From assembly GCA_030141605.1 (NCBI GenBank), contig JAQGDQ010000013.1, positions 1,141,947 to 1,205,946 of the forward strand: 64,000 bases of DNA, read 5' to 3'. Position numbers and translations under genes: made by a program. Of the stretch, positions 49,075 to 61,409 are shown piece after piece; the stretch's first letter is position 1; every line of letters begins with the position of its first letter. The notes below the pieces were generated by a model. The model saw only the letters and a list, made by a program, of their open reading frames with translations. It was not told where the DNA came from and searched no databases. The stretch comes from Tubiluchus corallicola (Eukaryota > Priapulida > Priapulimorpha > Priapulimorphida > Tubiluchidae).

Positions 49075-49752
49075 ATGGCACGCTCATTGCGATCAAATTT
49101 TGCGTATGCAGGTAGAGATACTAAACTTCGGGATTCTTTGAACGAGAAAGCTGACATTTTGAGACAACTACCTCAAGATCATTACTGTTACATTTCCAGG
49201 TATTAAAGTACAGAACATAAAGTGTTTATGGTAGTAATTTGATAATGGTAAAATGGTAATTTATTATGTTGAATCCAGTTATCTGAAAAGGATGAAGTAG
49301 CATGGTTAGTCCAAGTGCTAAGCAGGTTTTCTGTTTGACAGTCATTCCCGTCTGGCTTACAAAAACTAAACTAACACAACATGAAGTTTCTGCTTTTCAC
49401 AGCTTAAACAATGGCATGGGTAAATTAGCCAATAGGTCTACGTATAGAAACTAAAGCAAAGGCATTTATAATATTTTCTGGTGTTATATTAGGAGCTGCA
49501 GTAATGTAATTGCAGTTTGAGTTTCAACGAGTTTGCTGTTCGTGTGATTTTACTTAAAACAGCAATATATTAGTATTACGTTGTTCCTGTTCTGACCAAA
49601 TCTGTTCTGCTCTATTTCATAAACAATCTACTATGTAATAAATTTTGATATCCAACATCAGTAAAGAAGCACATAGTTGAATTTGACTATATGTAAAAAC
49701 GTTTAACTTAGCTTTAAGTCAAAATCACATTTTTGCTCCATATAACATGAAG

Positions 49753-49800
<48 letters not shown>

Positions 49801-50375
49801 TATCATTAATGATAGGTTAGATTTTCTGTTTTCTTTTCCTCTATGATTATTGTTTTCGTATATAACCTTAGTTTTGTTATGTTTTTTGTTTTGTTCCGAA
49901 TTTTAAATCACTCATAATATATTTCCTGGCGAAGACTGCTAGTACACAGCAGACACGATGGATTTTTCCAATATGAATTTATTATATGGTAAGTTTTTTT
50001 ATAAAATGGATATTGTTCTTGTTATAAAAAATTTAAAGGCTGTTTTTGTTCTGTTCTTGTCAGACAGTTAAGAAGTTTTTATAAAACATTTGCTGTTGCT
50101 TATATAGTGTGTTTATGGGCCATTCCTGTTGTACTGTTACCTCACTAGTCATTTGCTGTTACCTTGTCATTTCTGTTGTTGCCCAAAATTTCTTCATAGT
50201 TCTGAAACACAATGTTTTTCTGAGCAATCAAGTGTCACATTTAATTCATTTTTATTACTATTACACTCCTACAAAGTGATTTGTTTTCTGTTACAGCAAT
50301 GCCAAATTCTCTATAGATTCGACAATGATAGTGTTAATAATGAGCCGAAAGAGAAAAAAAATCAAACTTACCTGA
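49075..50375 (+). CDS. Candidate three-exon small gene (80 aa), unidentified
   Basis: Exons 49075-49199, 49950-49988 and 50297-50375 join in phase (2, then 2). The donor GTAAGT after exon 2 and the acceptor TTTTCTGTTACAG before exon 3 are strong; the first donor (CAG/GTATTA) is weaker. Translation: MARSLRSNFAYAGRDTKLRD, SLNEKADILRQLPQDHYCYI, then RHDGFFQYEFII and a Lys/Arg-rich end MSRKRKKIKLT. Not recognised. Exon 3 is also open in another frame, so the join could differ. An E-box lies just upstream. Without transcripts this is a hypothesis. Confidence 0.3.
49753..49803. repeat. (TA)n microsatellite
   Basis: Almost pure TA run inside the first intron of the candidate gene starting at 49075. 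Confidence 0.95.
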
Positions 50376-50511
50376 AGTCTTAAGGAAGCAGTGTCAATCT
50401 GGAGAGGTAAGTCTCAGCAATGAACTTGCATGTCATACAAGTAATATCTCATATGTTCTTCAGTTTTATTATTAATATGTGCATAGTTTAGCAATACTTA
50501 AAAAATTGGCG

Positions 50512-50645
50512 GCATGTATATTCTGCGTTCCAGCAACAAGCTGTGAGGTAGAAAGACTTTCAGTAAAGCAGGCCTGATAGTGAACGCAAAGAGAAATGGA
50601 TTAAATCCACTAAGAGTCAACAAAATCTTGTTCCTACACTACAAC
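50512..50645 (+). pseudogene. hAT transposase C-terminal relic
   Basis: One frame reads IFCVPATSCEVERLSVKQA and then a stop. This is the conserved hAT dimerisation motif (PATS, SxRxFS). After a stop and small shift it continues as NAKRNGLNPLRVNKILFL, which corresponds to the RNRLSPxxVxxLLFL end of these transposases. Only the last 45 or so codons survive and they carry stops. The hAT MITE at 48539 lies 1.6 kb away but no shared ends were seen. Confidence 0.72.
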
Positions 50646-50986
50646 TACAGACTGCTAAACTAAACCTGCAGTTGTTGATTAGTAGTGGAAGTATTCCATT
50701 TCTCTTGGTGTTGGACTTCTATTTGATTTAGCCACTTGCGCAACTTGCTTGCTTATATTGAACTCAGGATATCTTGAAGACATATTTGCAAGAAATCCAT
50801 TGCTTTATTATATTAAACGAAAAAATGATATCTATTCCATTATTTGAATTTTGTGCGTCCACTTTTCTCTGTGTATAAACGCAAATTGTTTAAAAATATT
50901 TCCTCAATAATTAACAGTTAACTAACAATTTATCATTTATTTAGTTAATAAAAATTTGCAGTTTATCTGTTACTTTTTTCTTTAAG

Positions 50987-51091
50987 CCAACTGAGGTGAA
51001 CGGACAATCAGCTTCAGTCAAACTAGCTGATTTACTGTGTGAGTCAGCTAAAGTAGTAGCAGCTGACTCAGCCTCAGCCTCTAACAATAAT
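50987..51091 (+). CDS. Candidate isolated exon (35 codons), unidentified
   Basis: A strong polypyrimidine acceptor (TTACTTTTTTCTTTAAG) is followed by 35 open codons and a donor-like GTATGT, phase 0 at both ends. Translation: PTEVNGQSASVKLADLLCES, then AKVVAADSASASNNN. Composition is protein-like, but no in-phase partner exons were found; upstream sequence around 50345-50406 is open in the right phase but lacks a good acceptor. Confidence 0.25.
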
Positions 51092-51099
51092 GTATGTTT

Positions 51100-54000
51100 A
51101 ATACATTGCCTAATAATATGCTAGGGGCCATGACGCGTCATGAGCCGCGTGATGTTACATCATGATGTAAGAATGCCGTTACTATGTCACTTTATTCATC
51201 GTCAAGAGGGCTGCAACAAAAATAAGTTATCAAAAGACCTTAAGAGACAAGAAGACCATAAAAAGATGAACACGAGAGAGCGAATCAGAATGGCGTGGTC
51301 TGAACAACCATTGGATGGAAATAGACAGAGGTGTTGCCTCTACCGATGTATTATACGGAGAATAAGGAGGAGCAATAGAGTTGCACGTTTTCCTTTCGTC
51401 TTGTCTGTCTTTTCTTATTAGGTCAAGGAATTTATTAGCAGAGGGATATAACAAGTTCTTGTCAGATCTTGTTCTGGCCTGGTGTAACTATCTTCTACTT
51501 TAAGTTAAATAACCTTGCACTAGCAATGACAATCAAACCTCACGCTTACAAGTTTAGCAATGTTATCGTTATCATTAGCATAATAATTATTTATTGTTAC
51601 TTTTCTTCTCGTTATTGTTAAGTCGTTTACATTACATTCATTGTCCATATAAAATCTAGATACCATTGCATAAAGAGGTCCTACTTTGCGTAACATCACT
51701 TCTTTCTTAGCGGTATTTTCACATCTGGCGAGACGAATGACGTAATTGTTATAGGGTATATTTCTTAACGCGTGAGTATAGCATATAGCTTTCAGTAACC
51801 GTTAATCATTCATGGCTAAGGTATTGTTGGATAAGATTAGGTATTAATTACGTCATTAAACAAAGGATGCGAAACATTGAGTTCTTCACTGCAATGTATA
51901 CATACGAAAGTCACCAGAAAAAGGTGAGTTGTTTAATTTATCAGTTCATTTTATATAAAATGAATTCTTTTTTTTTGTAATCATAATTATACGGTAAAAA
52001 ACTTCAGCATTTGTGGTGTTATATAGGCCTTTAACTGCTATTTGTATTGTATGCTCGAGTCACAAAATTCCTTTGTATGGTGATTTTATCTCTACTAAAT
52101 GTTTCTTTCATTATTGATTTAATCTGTTATTATTATTTGTTTGTAATGTAATGTAATTAATGGAGTTTCAATAAACAAAGATGATTATTTAGCCATCGTT
52201 TATCTAGTAACCTGTCAGAGATGTTCTCATTGAAATGTAAAATTGCGTTCATTGGAAGATGGAAGAAGAATTTATCAATACGGTGCCAGAGTTAATGCTG
52301 AAATGACTAATTTCAAACTGTAAGACATTTTTAAAATAATCATATGAACGCGCCAAACCTTTGCCTGGGTAGTGTACTGACCAATAAGGTTCAACCAAAT
52401 GGCTATCCAACGAACGACACAACTTGGTTTCAGATCACTTCTTTACTGTATGTGTTATTTTCAGTGTAGTGCTTGTATTAAAATTTCTTGCAGTTTTTCC
52501 ACATAAAGGGAAACAAATATTCAGGGGAGGGGCCGCAAAAATCAAAACCTCCGACACTAGTTGCCTCATGGTGTTGCATTCACTAAACTCCTGTTTTTTT
52601 TTTACTGTCATTTGGATCTCATACCAAATCCCATTCTGCTTTACTCTATGTCCACACTCTGCTCCAGTTTCTTTTTATTTCCACGTCTTAAACAAAAGTG
52701 TGGATAACGTCTAAATTTGAACTTTATGTTTTACTTTCTGTTGCATTTCCACAAGCAAGCAACTAGTTGTGTTTGTCAACGAGCACTTATTAAAAGCACA
52801 AATGCCGATTTTGCTTGCAAAAGTACTTTTACCCACTCAAATACTACATGGATAGCTTCTTGACTTTCTGTATGCATCATTCTATTTGCCATATCCTCCA
52901 GATGGGTGTGAAGAAATGAGTGGTTAGACGGTGGTTGGCCTGGAGGAAATTTGCCAAAAATAGTAACAGTTTCCAAAAAATGGCAAATTTATACTCAAAA
53001 TGACTTAAAATTATGGAATTGGGAAGTTAGAAAAAGGATAGAGACTTTATTTGATCAGTTCTGTCAATTCCGATATGCCAGCATCTACCAGAAGGATAGT
53101 TTTCTGCAAGCCATTACTCGATTGGCTCATGCTGTCACCTCCATGTATATAATATATATACGCTCTAGAGAAAAGAACTAAATTTGCTGGCTGAGTTGAC
53201 GGAAAGACCAACCTGAAAGGAAAAAACTAGTTTCCCATTTTAAACCTTTGGTAAATAACGAACTTCGAATGTTTATTGCTGATGTTAGTGTGACCTCTTG
53301 TGCCCCCAACTTCATTAAACTTCAATAGTTAGGCTTCACTACGAGCGGGTCCTGTTGCGAACGAATTCGCAAGTAGAACTATGTACAGCGGAAGGAAAAC
53401 ATAAAGAACATGAAGAACAATGGCATAAACACGTTTTTAGTACATCGGATAGTAAATTTATTTTAATAAAAAGATCAGATAAAGATTAAAGTAATTCTAT
53501 CGTATTCTTTGTGTTATCAGTCGCTGTAGTTGTTGTTGGAAGAGACAAGCTACAATTAAAAATAATATACAGAAGAATAAAAAGAAGAAACAGTGCCATT
53601 ACATGTCCCTAGGCATGATTAATAATACGTCAACAGCATGCTTTTTGTACACAAGTTTGGCACTCTGCAACAACCCCCCCCCTGGACCCAGTACCAAACT
53701 GCAGGGTCTGCACCAGGTCAACATCTGTAGCGGGACCAGAACCTCACTCATCAACAAGGTTATACCTATAAGACAAATCAACAAACCGACAGAGGCATCT
53801 TAGTCAGATGTGTATACATCCTCCCTATACATGGTAAACAGCCAGAATCAGCATGAGAAACAAAATCTCTCAGAGCAAGGATCGAAGCAGGGTTCACCAT
53901 CCATTAAATGAGCCGCCAGTGTTACCGCCAATCTTAACTTGGGTCTCCAAAGTTAACCCTGTAACCACTCAGCATATCGTGTCTGTTACAAAGCAAACCC

Positions 54001-54415
54001 ATTATTGTAACTTATGACTACTGTAATCTATAGACCTGTTTAATGCATACTTCTAATTCATACAAATATCTATTTGTCTTAGTTTTGAGTTTGTCTGTCT
54101 TTAGCAGGATTAAGATGATCAAGGAGGGATCTCTGCCAGGAGCATACCCAACCTCTTGAAAAAATTGGATGTAAAAATTAAAAAAATAATATATAAAATG
54201 CAAAAAGACAGGGGAAACCATCACCTCTTTTAAAAAACTTGTTTGTGGATGTACTGATATACATGCTTCTGACAATAAAGAAACAATGAGTACCACAAAT
54301 GATAAACCATTAGGGAGAACAAACAACACTCACATGTGTGCACGTTACGTCAAACAAGCAAACTGTAGTCGTCACGGGAATTGATAAATTTATCTATCAC
54401 AATATCTGTCACAAC
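51100..54415. other. Intergenic, no gene recognised
   Basis: AT-rich. Open frames at 51140-51421 (Arg-rich), 52424-52714 and 52951-53181 show no known motifs or convincing splice partners. A C-run is present near 53677. The segment 53880-54000 resembles neither tRNA nor a known element. Confidence 0.4.
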
Positions 54416-54718
54416 GTACTCGACTGGAACAGTTTAATTAAAGTACAAACATCTCCACGAGTAGGCAACAGTATGGCAGATAGGCAACATTAATCATTAA
54501 TCATTAATTTGGGGATGAATGACTTGATGACTCGGGGATCGAGTTAGTAACTCGGGAAACGAGCTAATAGCTCAAGGGAATGAGTTAATAATATGGGGAA
54601 TGAGTTAGTAGCTCGGAGGAATGAGTCAGTAATTCAGAGAAACGAGTTAGTAACTCAGGGAATGAACTAAAACAAATTTTTCTTATGTCCCTTTAGGGAT
54701 CATATGATGCAGATGCCT
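54416..54718 (+). repeat. GPCR-flanking direct repeat, left copy, with 20-bp minisatellite
   Basis: Starts GTACTCGACTGGAACAGTTT, contains ATAGGCAACATTAATCATTA, then a tandem run of about eight 20-bp units of the type GGAATGAGTTAGTAACTCAG, and ends after an A/T-rich CTTTAGGGATCA-like tail. The same order occurs at 56646-56895, beyond the GPCR gene. Confidence 0.82.
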
Positions 54719-55022
54719 AGTGTTAAATTGCGCATTGTAACTCCTTCGAATTTTAAGCATCAAAATAAAGTGAAAAAGTTTAAAATAAATAATTTAAGGT
54801 CGTAACTGCCAAATGTAAGTAATGCCAACGTTCTAATAGTAACACCCATATAACACACACACACATGGCAAAATTAATTTGATTAATTGGGAGGATTTTG
54901 ATACAACGTTTACTAATTGTCGCGTTTTTTCTCAAATTTTTATTTTTTAATTGATCAAAAATTTGATTTTTTTGCAATCAACTCATCAAGATTTTGCTGT
55001 AAAATAAGTAATATGAGTAACA

Positions 55023-56036
55023 TTACTTATTCTGTGTAGTAATTGTGAAAGGTGTGACGGAATTATTACTGGAGTGTTCATTACCTGTGACATTACTTGA
55101 TATGCACAACAGCTTCTTGAAGAACCTGCGAAAATCATTGTTGTGCCAAACATAGACGATAGGATTTATGAGTGCGTTTAAGGTCAAACCAAACAGTCTA
55201 ATCTTGTTCAATGTCTCATTTTCCACTCTTGTCTTGCTCACAATCATCATGTGAAGTATATTAGGCGCGATACATATCATGGAGGTGGCGATAATAATAG
55301 CTGACATCTTTGTTGCTCTCATTTGCATAACGTATCTAATGCTAGACCGTGCGTTTCCTTGGTTTCGAACCTTCTTGAAGCTTGCTGCAGCAGCTAAGAC
55401 AATTCTAGTGTAAGCAAAACCCATGAAGCCCGTGGCAGCGATATAATGAGCGGAAAGCACGTCTATATACCAGGACCAGTTCATGAACTCCCCCATGCAC
55501 GGAACTCCATAAATCCAATGACTTGGTACTTGGATGGCAGAAAGTAGAGCCACAAGCACTGAATAGAAAACGGCCAGAGTAACAGAAGTGAAGTATCGGT
55601 GGCGGCTTGTGTAGCGTTTATAGTTTATCGGTTCAGTTATGGCTAAGTATCGATCATAGGTGATCAGTACCAGAAGCGTGATATTCGAAATTACAATGAA
55701 TATCGCAATAAACAATAGCAGACAGCAAGTTCTCATTTGTGGTATCGGATTGACAGTGAAAGAAATTAATGCTGCGGGTAAGCTGATTCCCCATAAAAGA
55801 TCAGTTAGTGCCAGATTTGTGAGCAACTTATTATTGAAGGTCTGCAGCGATTTATACTTGCAAACAATCACAACTACCACTGTATTTAGAAATATGGTAA
55901 CTGCTCCAACTAACGTGGTCATCACAAACATTACACTGTCATACAACGTTCCTATTTTTCCAAAATCGCTTTCGAGTAGATTCTCTCCTGAACTTTTGTT
56001 TATGGTATAATTTGCTATCAAATCGTTGGCCAACAT
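55023..56036 (-). CDS. Rhodopsin-class (class A) G protein-coupled receptor, single exon, 337 aa
   Basis: Seven hydrophobic segments with class A landmarks: Asn51 in TM1 (LNTVVVV), TNLALTD with Asp79 in TM2, Cys104/105 at the start of TM3 and Cys180 in extracellular loop 2 for the usual disulfide, DRY at 128-130, Pro258 in TM6 and NPIVY at 291-295, followed by an amphipathic helix 8 (FRRFFKKLL) and Cys311, a possible palmitoylation site. N-glycosylation sequons lie at Asn9 and Asn13. The TM6 CWxP toggle is replaced by CIAP, so the usual Trp is absent. Intracellular loop 3 is short and basic. Ligand unknown; amine or adenosine-type receptors are the nearest in general style, but I cannot assign a subfamily. 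Intronless, like many invertebrate class A genes. Direct repeats flank it on both sides. Confidence 0.95.
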   Translation of the reverse strand: MLANDLIANYTINKSSGENLLESDFGKIGTLYDSVMFVMTTLVGAVTIFLNTVVVVIVCKYKSLQTFNNKLLTNLALTDLLWGISLPAALISFTVNPIPQMRTCCLLLFIAIFIVISNITLLVLITYDRYLAITEPINYKRYTSRHRYFTSVTLAVFYSVLVALLSAIQVPSHWIYGVPCMGEFMNWSWYIDVLSAHYIAATGFMGFAYTRIVLAAAASFKKVRNQGNARSSIRYVMQMRATKMSAIIIATSMICIAPNILHMMIVSKTRVENETLNKIRLFGLTLNALINPIVYVWHNNDFRRFFKKLLCISSNVTGNEHSSNNSVTPFTITTQNK

Positions 56037-56645
56037 TACTGCTGTTCAACGTCAAAATTAAAATTACGTCGCGTTCGCGTTTTAGTTATAAAGCCGCTTA
56101 GGTACAATTGATTTCTTGCTACTTTTAACCGCGCAAGCTCAGTAGCATATTGCAGTAATTACGGCTAATTCTAAAATTTTCTGTTGGACTATAATTATAG
56201 TAGGCCTTTTATTTTTGCCTAGACAAAATATTGGGAGTGGCGGAAACTTTTGAATAACAAATGTCACATTACTGAAAGTAGCCCAGAAGTTCTGTCACGA
56301 TAAGACTTGTTGCTTCTCAAATTATTGTGGACGTATTTGCTATTAAAATTTAGAAGTGAAAGACATAAAAAAGCTTATTGTCGTTACTAAGAAGATTTCG
56401 TTAAAGGTATAGTGACCTAGAAAGTGTGGTGTAATTTATTGTTCCAGTCAACCACATGGTTATACATGTCAAATAATGTACGCTAAATACATGGAAACGT
56501 AGACAGGCTGAATAAATATTAAATTATTTGCTACCAAAATTATATATTACTGTTCTTTTTTATCTATATCAATGGGAGAGCAAAGCATTAGGCGAAAATA
56601 ACTCCTACTCGCATGAGAAGTTATTTATGCACTTGATGAGTTTAT

Positions 56646-56895
56646 GTACTTGACTGGAGCAATTTAATTCAAGTTCAATCATTTCCAGCAGTTAACATTG
56701 TGCATAGGCAACATTAATCATTAACTCGGGGGTGGGGGGCGACTTATTAACTCAGGGGAACGACTTAATAACTCAGGAGAATGACTTAATAACATGGGTA
56801 ACGACTTAATATTTCGGGGGAACGACTTAGTAACTCGAGGAATGACTAAAAAATTTTTTCATATGCTCTTTAGCGGCGGCGTAATACAGATCGCT
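56646..56895 (+). repeat. GPCR-flanking direct repeat, right copy, with minisatellite
   Basis: Begins GTACTTGACTGGAGCAATTT, contains ATAGGCAACATTAATCATTA, then tandem units of the type GGGGAACGACTTAATAACTC, and ends with a CTCTTTAGCGGCGGC-like tail. It is the same element as at 54416, diverged by many substitutions. Confidence 0.82.
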
Positions 56896-57349
56896 TCATT
56901 AATAAAAAAGATTCTTGCAGGCACATAAAGTTACATGAACTCGAAGCCTTCAACAGCATAATACAAGAAACGAAACGTAAGTGAGATGGCTGCCACTAGA
57001 CATGAAAAACATTGGCTAATAAACTATTTGGAACCAAACCAGAGTTACAGTTAAATTACGTATATTATGAAATTAATTAAATATACGTAAGTGAAAAAAG
57101 GAGTTACCGCTTGAAAACTTTTATACATGAAGGGGTTGAGGGAAAATCTAGCCAGTTGCAAGCGTATATACATAAAGAGAGCGCAATAGAAGCTGCTTCT
57201 TGTTGCTTCTGAAGACCCAAATCAATAAATTAATTTTCAAACGCAATCAACACAAGCTGCAAATAGATAATTGACGCTTAATTATTACACTGCAATATAT
57301 GCATAACTTTATATGCCTTATCTTCGTGTACCATTATACTATTATTATG

Positions 57350-57465
57350 TACAAAAAATTAATTTTGGGATGGGTTTCTAGTGGGGAGGGACGTCGGGGA
57401 ATGGGTTGAGGAGGGGACGCTGAAAATATTTTTGCCTAGCATGTCAAACAACCTAGAGCGACCGT
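57350..57465 (+). repeat. Dispersed repeat, copy 3
   Basis: Contains GGACGCTGAAAATATTTTTG and GCCTAGCATGTCAAACAACC after a G-rich run, in the order seen at 28040 (+) and 2826 (-). Confidence 0.55.
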
Positions 57466-57469
57466 GGAA

Positions 57470-58850
57470 TTAAGCAGAGGAAATTTTCCATTGCGAAACT
57501 TATAGCCTATTATAAATTCCGGAAATACCTTTAATCAAGATTGCAAGCAGATTAAAGCGTTCATGCTAAAGTGAATTAGCCAAAGGCTGCAACAGGAGCG
57601 CAGGTTACTGAGGTAGAGTTTCATAATTAAGTATAATAGGATTGGAAACGTAACTAGCTGGAAATGATTGACATTTCTAATCTTTTCAGTTACGATATGA
57701 TGTCTCATTTTTACGTTGTGATTAACCGAAAATGTTAACATTTTCAGGACTTTCTGAATTTCCCTTAAGTCTATTTAGAAGCCAATAACAACTTAGGCTT
57801 GATTCTTGTGTTCATGTTTATTGCCTGTATTTCCCTTAGCACTTTCTGTGAAACTTGACACTGAACTTGATATCATGTTGGAGCTGTTCTGAAATGTAGC
57901 CAATCAGAGTCGTCGGTCAGTTGTTTACGTTGCATAACTATCACAAAGTATTTAAAAGATCGGGCCAATCGGTTGGCTCCAGGTTGAGGATCGACACAGG
58001 GCTGATGGGAGAGGCCCCGTTTAATTTGTTCAGTGCTCTGCGATCGTTAAACATTGCCATGTACAGTTTCAATAGTTACTCAAATTTATACCTTAGAGTG
58101 TTATACACATATATGATCTGGACTGATGTCAGGTTAAGCAATGTGAGCGCAAAGCTATAGGGTGCAGCAGGTGCCCTTGCCTGTTACTGTTAGACTGTTA
58201 GCGCTTAATAACAGTATAGTGCTTGACTGCCTGAATGGCGAATGCCTGTTTTAAAAACTTAAAGGACGACAGGATGGTTTTTCATATACTATCCCATTTT
58301 CAAGTACAGCAAAAAGTATACCTTTTAACACCAATAATACTGGAAAAGCGTTTCTGATAGTTAAATAATAGACTAAAATCCTAATTAATGGTGAGTGAGT
58401 TCAAATATTACATGACATCACAAACTAACATAATTTTCAATGGCAAAAATATTCCACGAGTATGTTTGTGTTTCTGAAAAAGGAAATTGAAGTACAGTGC
58501 TGCTGTAAGAGATTCAGTATGTTGTAATAAAACTGAAGAAGTTTTATGATAAAAATTCAAATTTCAAATTTGTCTCATGCATGAGCCGTTAATTGTATGC
58601 AGTACGTCAAAACGAACACATCTGAACTAAGAAGTAGAACACCTGTGTAAGTGTCCATTTAACTAGATGGCAAAATTCTTGCAACAATGGAGAGCTAGTG
58701 GTGCAAACGCGAAGTTGCGTTTCTGCGATAATAATTCTTTCACGTAAATTATTCTGGAAAGAATAGTACGTCTCCCTTCAATATCATAAGGAGTAGATTA
58801 AAATAACATAGCGTTTAAGAATGGGTTCGGTTTTGGTTTACATGGGCGCG
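57470..58850. other. Intergenic, upstream of ATP5PD; nothing recognised
   Basis: No exon or repeat structure was identified. A GC-richer stretch with GGGCGCGGAG and CTGCCATATTG at 58845-58900, just before the ATP5PD start, is the likeliest promoter/5' UTR region. Confidence 0.4.
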
Positions 58851-58972
58851 GAGAAGAACACGAAGACCAGGAAACGAAGAGCTGCCATATTGTGGTAGTA
58901 GTTTTTGACAAAATTGTTCGACCTTTGCCGATAATGTAAAGTTCTGTTAATTCACTTATTTTTTATTTCAAA

Positions 58973-61327
58973 ATGGCTTCAAAAAGGATAGCTAGATCTG
59001 CAGTGGATTGGGCTGCCTTTGCAGAACGAGTCCCGGAAAACCAGACTCAACTCTTCCAGGCCTTCAGAAAAAAGTCGGAGTCATACATCAGCAAGTACGT
59101 GCTTAACGTAAATTCAACAAGCTGTCGGGATTTTCCTAATTTGATGGGCGTTGTTTTGGACGTGATGGACGTAATTCTAAGCGCCTATTCACTAAATTTA
59201 TGGTCGCATTCCGATGGACGTCCATTAACTATTTTAATTTTTAACGAACATAGACGTAATCTTATTCTTACTCCTACTTGTCTTAGTCTTAGCTACAATG
59301 GGCGTAAGTTGAGTACCGGTTTATTAAATTGATGGACCTACGTAATATTGGACGTAATGGACGTAACTACGAGCATCCAATTGCTAAATTGAAGACCTAT
59401 TTTAATATGTTTTACTTATGTATCTGTTTGTCTTAACTACATCTATTAAATTAGTGAACAAACATTCAACTTACGTGCATCGTGTCTGTATGGCATTCTT
59501 CACGTCTATTCATTTACGATTTGCCAACCTGTTGTAACTTGAAACTGTAGGTTTTCAGTCGAATAACCTCTGCGGGATCCTCGGGATATGATGGGCCCAG
59601 AAAACATAAGTATTCAGAGAAATAAGTAGACCGGGTAACTACTTAGTATCAGCGGTTAATGTCAAATGATGTTCGAAACTGTCAACCAATAAAGCTTGAG
59701 AGCATGCAATGGATCTAAATGAACAGCTCGAGGAATATCTTCAAGTTCATTCTTGAGAGCAGCATACTGCAGTGACCCTACAATCGACTCATGTTCCATT
59801 CCAAAATGAGTAGATCAAAATTCTGCAAATTCATTTTAGTTTTTTGGTAGGCTTGTTGGCTTTTGCTTGGATTTGCTTGAAGGAGAAATTATGGGGCTTT
59901 TTAGGTCTAACTAACCTTAGACAAAATTATTTTGGCTTTTTTTGAGAAAATTATGTTTGCTTGATATGTAAAATAATCTGTGTCTCTATACCCATACTTA
60001 TATTTCAATTTGCTGTGCATGTAATAACTAATAATAGTTATTATGTTGATGTCAGAGTTGTACTCAGCAATAAAAAAATTGTTTTTTATCAATTAGTGCA
60101 ACATTGTTAGTTAATTCATTCTTACTGTGTAACATGTTATATTATTAACAGTAAGCTTATTCAATTCAGGGTTCACAATTATCCAGAAAATCCGCCTCCA
60201 ATCAACTGGTCTTATTACAAGTCTCGGATCGCACTACCTGGTCTGGCCGACAAGTTTGAGAAGGCTTACCAATCACTGAAGATTCCCTTTCCCACTGAGA
60301 ACGTAACTCCGGAAATTGACTCACAGCAGAGGGATCAAGCTAAAGCGAAGGAAACTTTTAAACAGTTGTCATCAGCCCGTATCGAAGGTTATAAAAAAGA
60401 GGTAATCATTATGTAAGGATTATTAGTGTATGAGATTATGGAATTTGCGTTTTCTTAATCTGTTTTGTAGAAAATACTGATGTTTCACGTTCTTGTCTCT
60501 GATTAAGTTTCTGTGTTGTTTATACCCAACATTATTAGACTTCATAATTTGCTTTTACAAAATTTAGCTCTTCTGATTAGCAGGGATGCTTTCGATCTCA
60601 CAAGTGCTCATTCCATTTAAACAGAAGCTCGATTCTGACTCGTGTTTTTAACCCGACCGTTAAAACCTTTCGGTTCTTCAAGAGCTTTTAGAGCTTCACT
60701 GTTTTCACATGTAAGATCAGAGCATTTGCTTGTAACATCAGCGACTTAATTATATAAATGGTTTTTCTTTTAACGGTATTCGTTTTTCACTTTAGCAGCA
60801 TTTTTAGCAGACATCGTGTTTATTTAGTTGGTGCATGCAGTGTAACATCTTCATTATTCTATGGTTTAGCAATTTATTTATAAAAATAATAGCTACAACT
60901 TTTCATACATCATTGTGAGCAAATCCATACAGGGCAAATGCTAATGTGTATCTAGGATATGTGTTTCTCCACATGTATATATATATATGTATGTGTGTGT
61001 GTGTGTGTGCGTGCGTGCGTGCATGCGTGTATATATAATACGATGCCAAATAAGCACTTGGATTGTTGTAAATTTAATCACATAGATTAAAATTTCCAGT
61101 TCTTTTAACACAAATATCTTGATGTGCCGAGTTCTTAAAATCTTTGTTTTTCTCTCAAGTTGGAGAAGTGGGAGTCAATGTTGCCTATAGAAGAAATGAC
61201 GAGGCAAGAGTTTGCGGAACACTTTCCTGACAAAACGTGGAACAGAGACAATCCAACATGGTACCCCCACGATGAATTTGCTATTACACCAGAAAAGCTT
61301 GCAGCACAACAACAAGAAGCCAAATAA
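58973..61327 (+). CDS. ATP5PD: Mitochondrial ATP synthase subunit d, complete, three exons, 173 aa
   Basis: Peripheral-stalk subunit of F1Fo-ATP synthase on the matrix side of the inner membrane. Exons 58973-59094, 60170-60401 and 61160-61327 join in phase with GT-AG sites. The protein opens MASKRIARSAVDWAAFAERV, which parallels the animal family start (R.A...IDWVAFAE.(I/V)P.NQ). The middle has NPPPINWSYYKSRI and LADKFEKAYQSLKIPFP, then SSARIEGYKKE. The last exon contains LEKWESMLPIEEMTRQEFAE, HFPDKTW and a tail ending AAQQQEAK. It is about a dozen residues longer than human subunit d as I recall it, mostly at the C terminus. As in other animals no cleavable presequence is obvious. The next gene (TMF1) converges from the right. 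Confidence 0.95.
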
Positions 61328-61399
61328 CAGAACAAGGGTTTTAAAATTGTGTAGCGCCATCTAACAATGCATTAAATTGTTAGTTATTCTCATGTTATA

Positions 61400-61405
61400 A
61401 ATAAA
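61400..61405 (+). terminator. Polyadenylation signal AATAAA, ATP5PD
   Basis: AATAAA 73 bases after the stop, the expected distance for a compact 3' UTR. Confidence 0.7.
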
Positions 61406-61409
61406 AATG

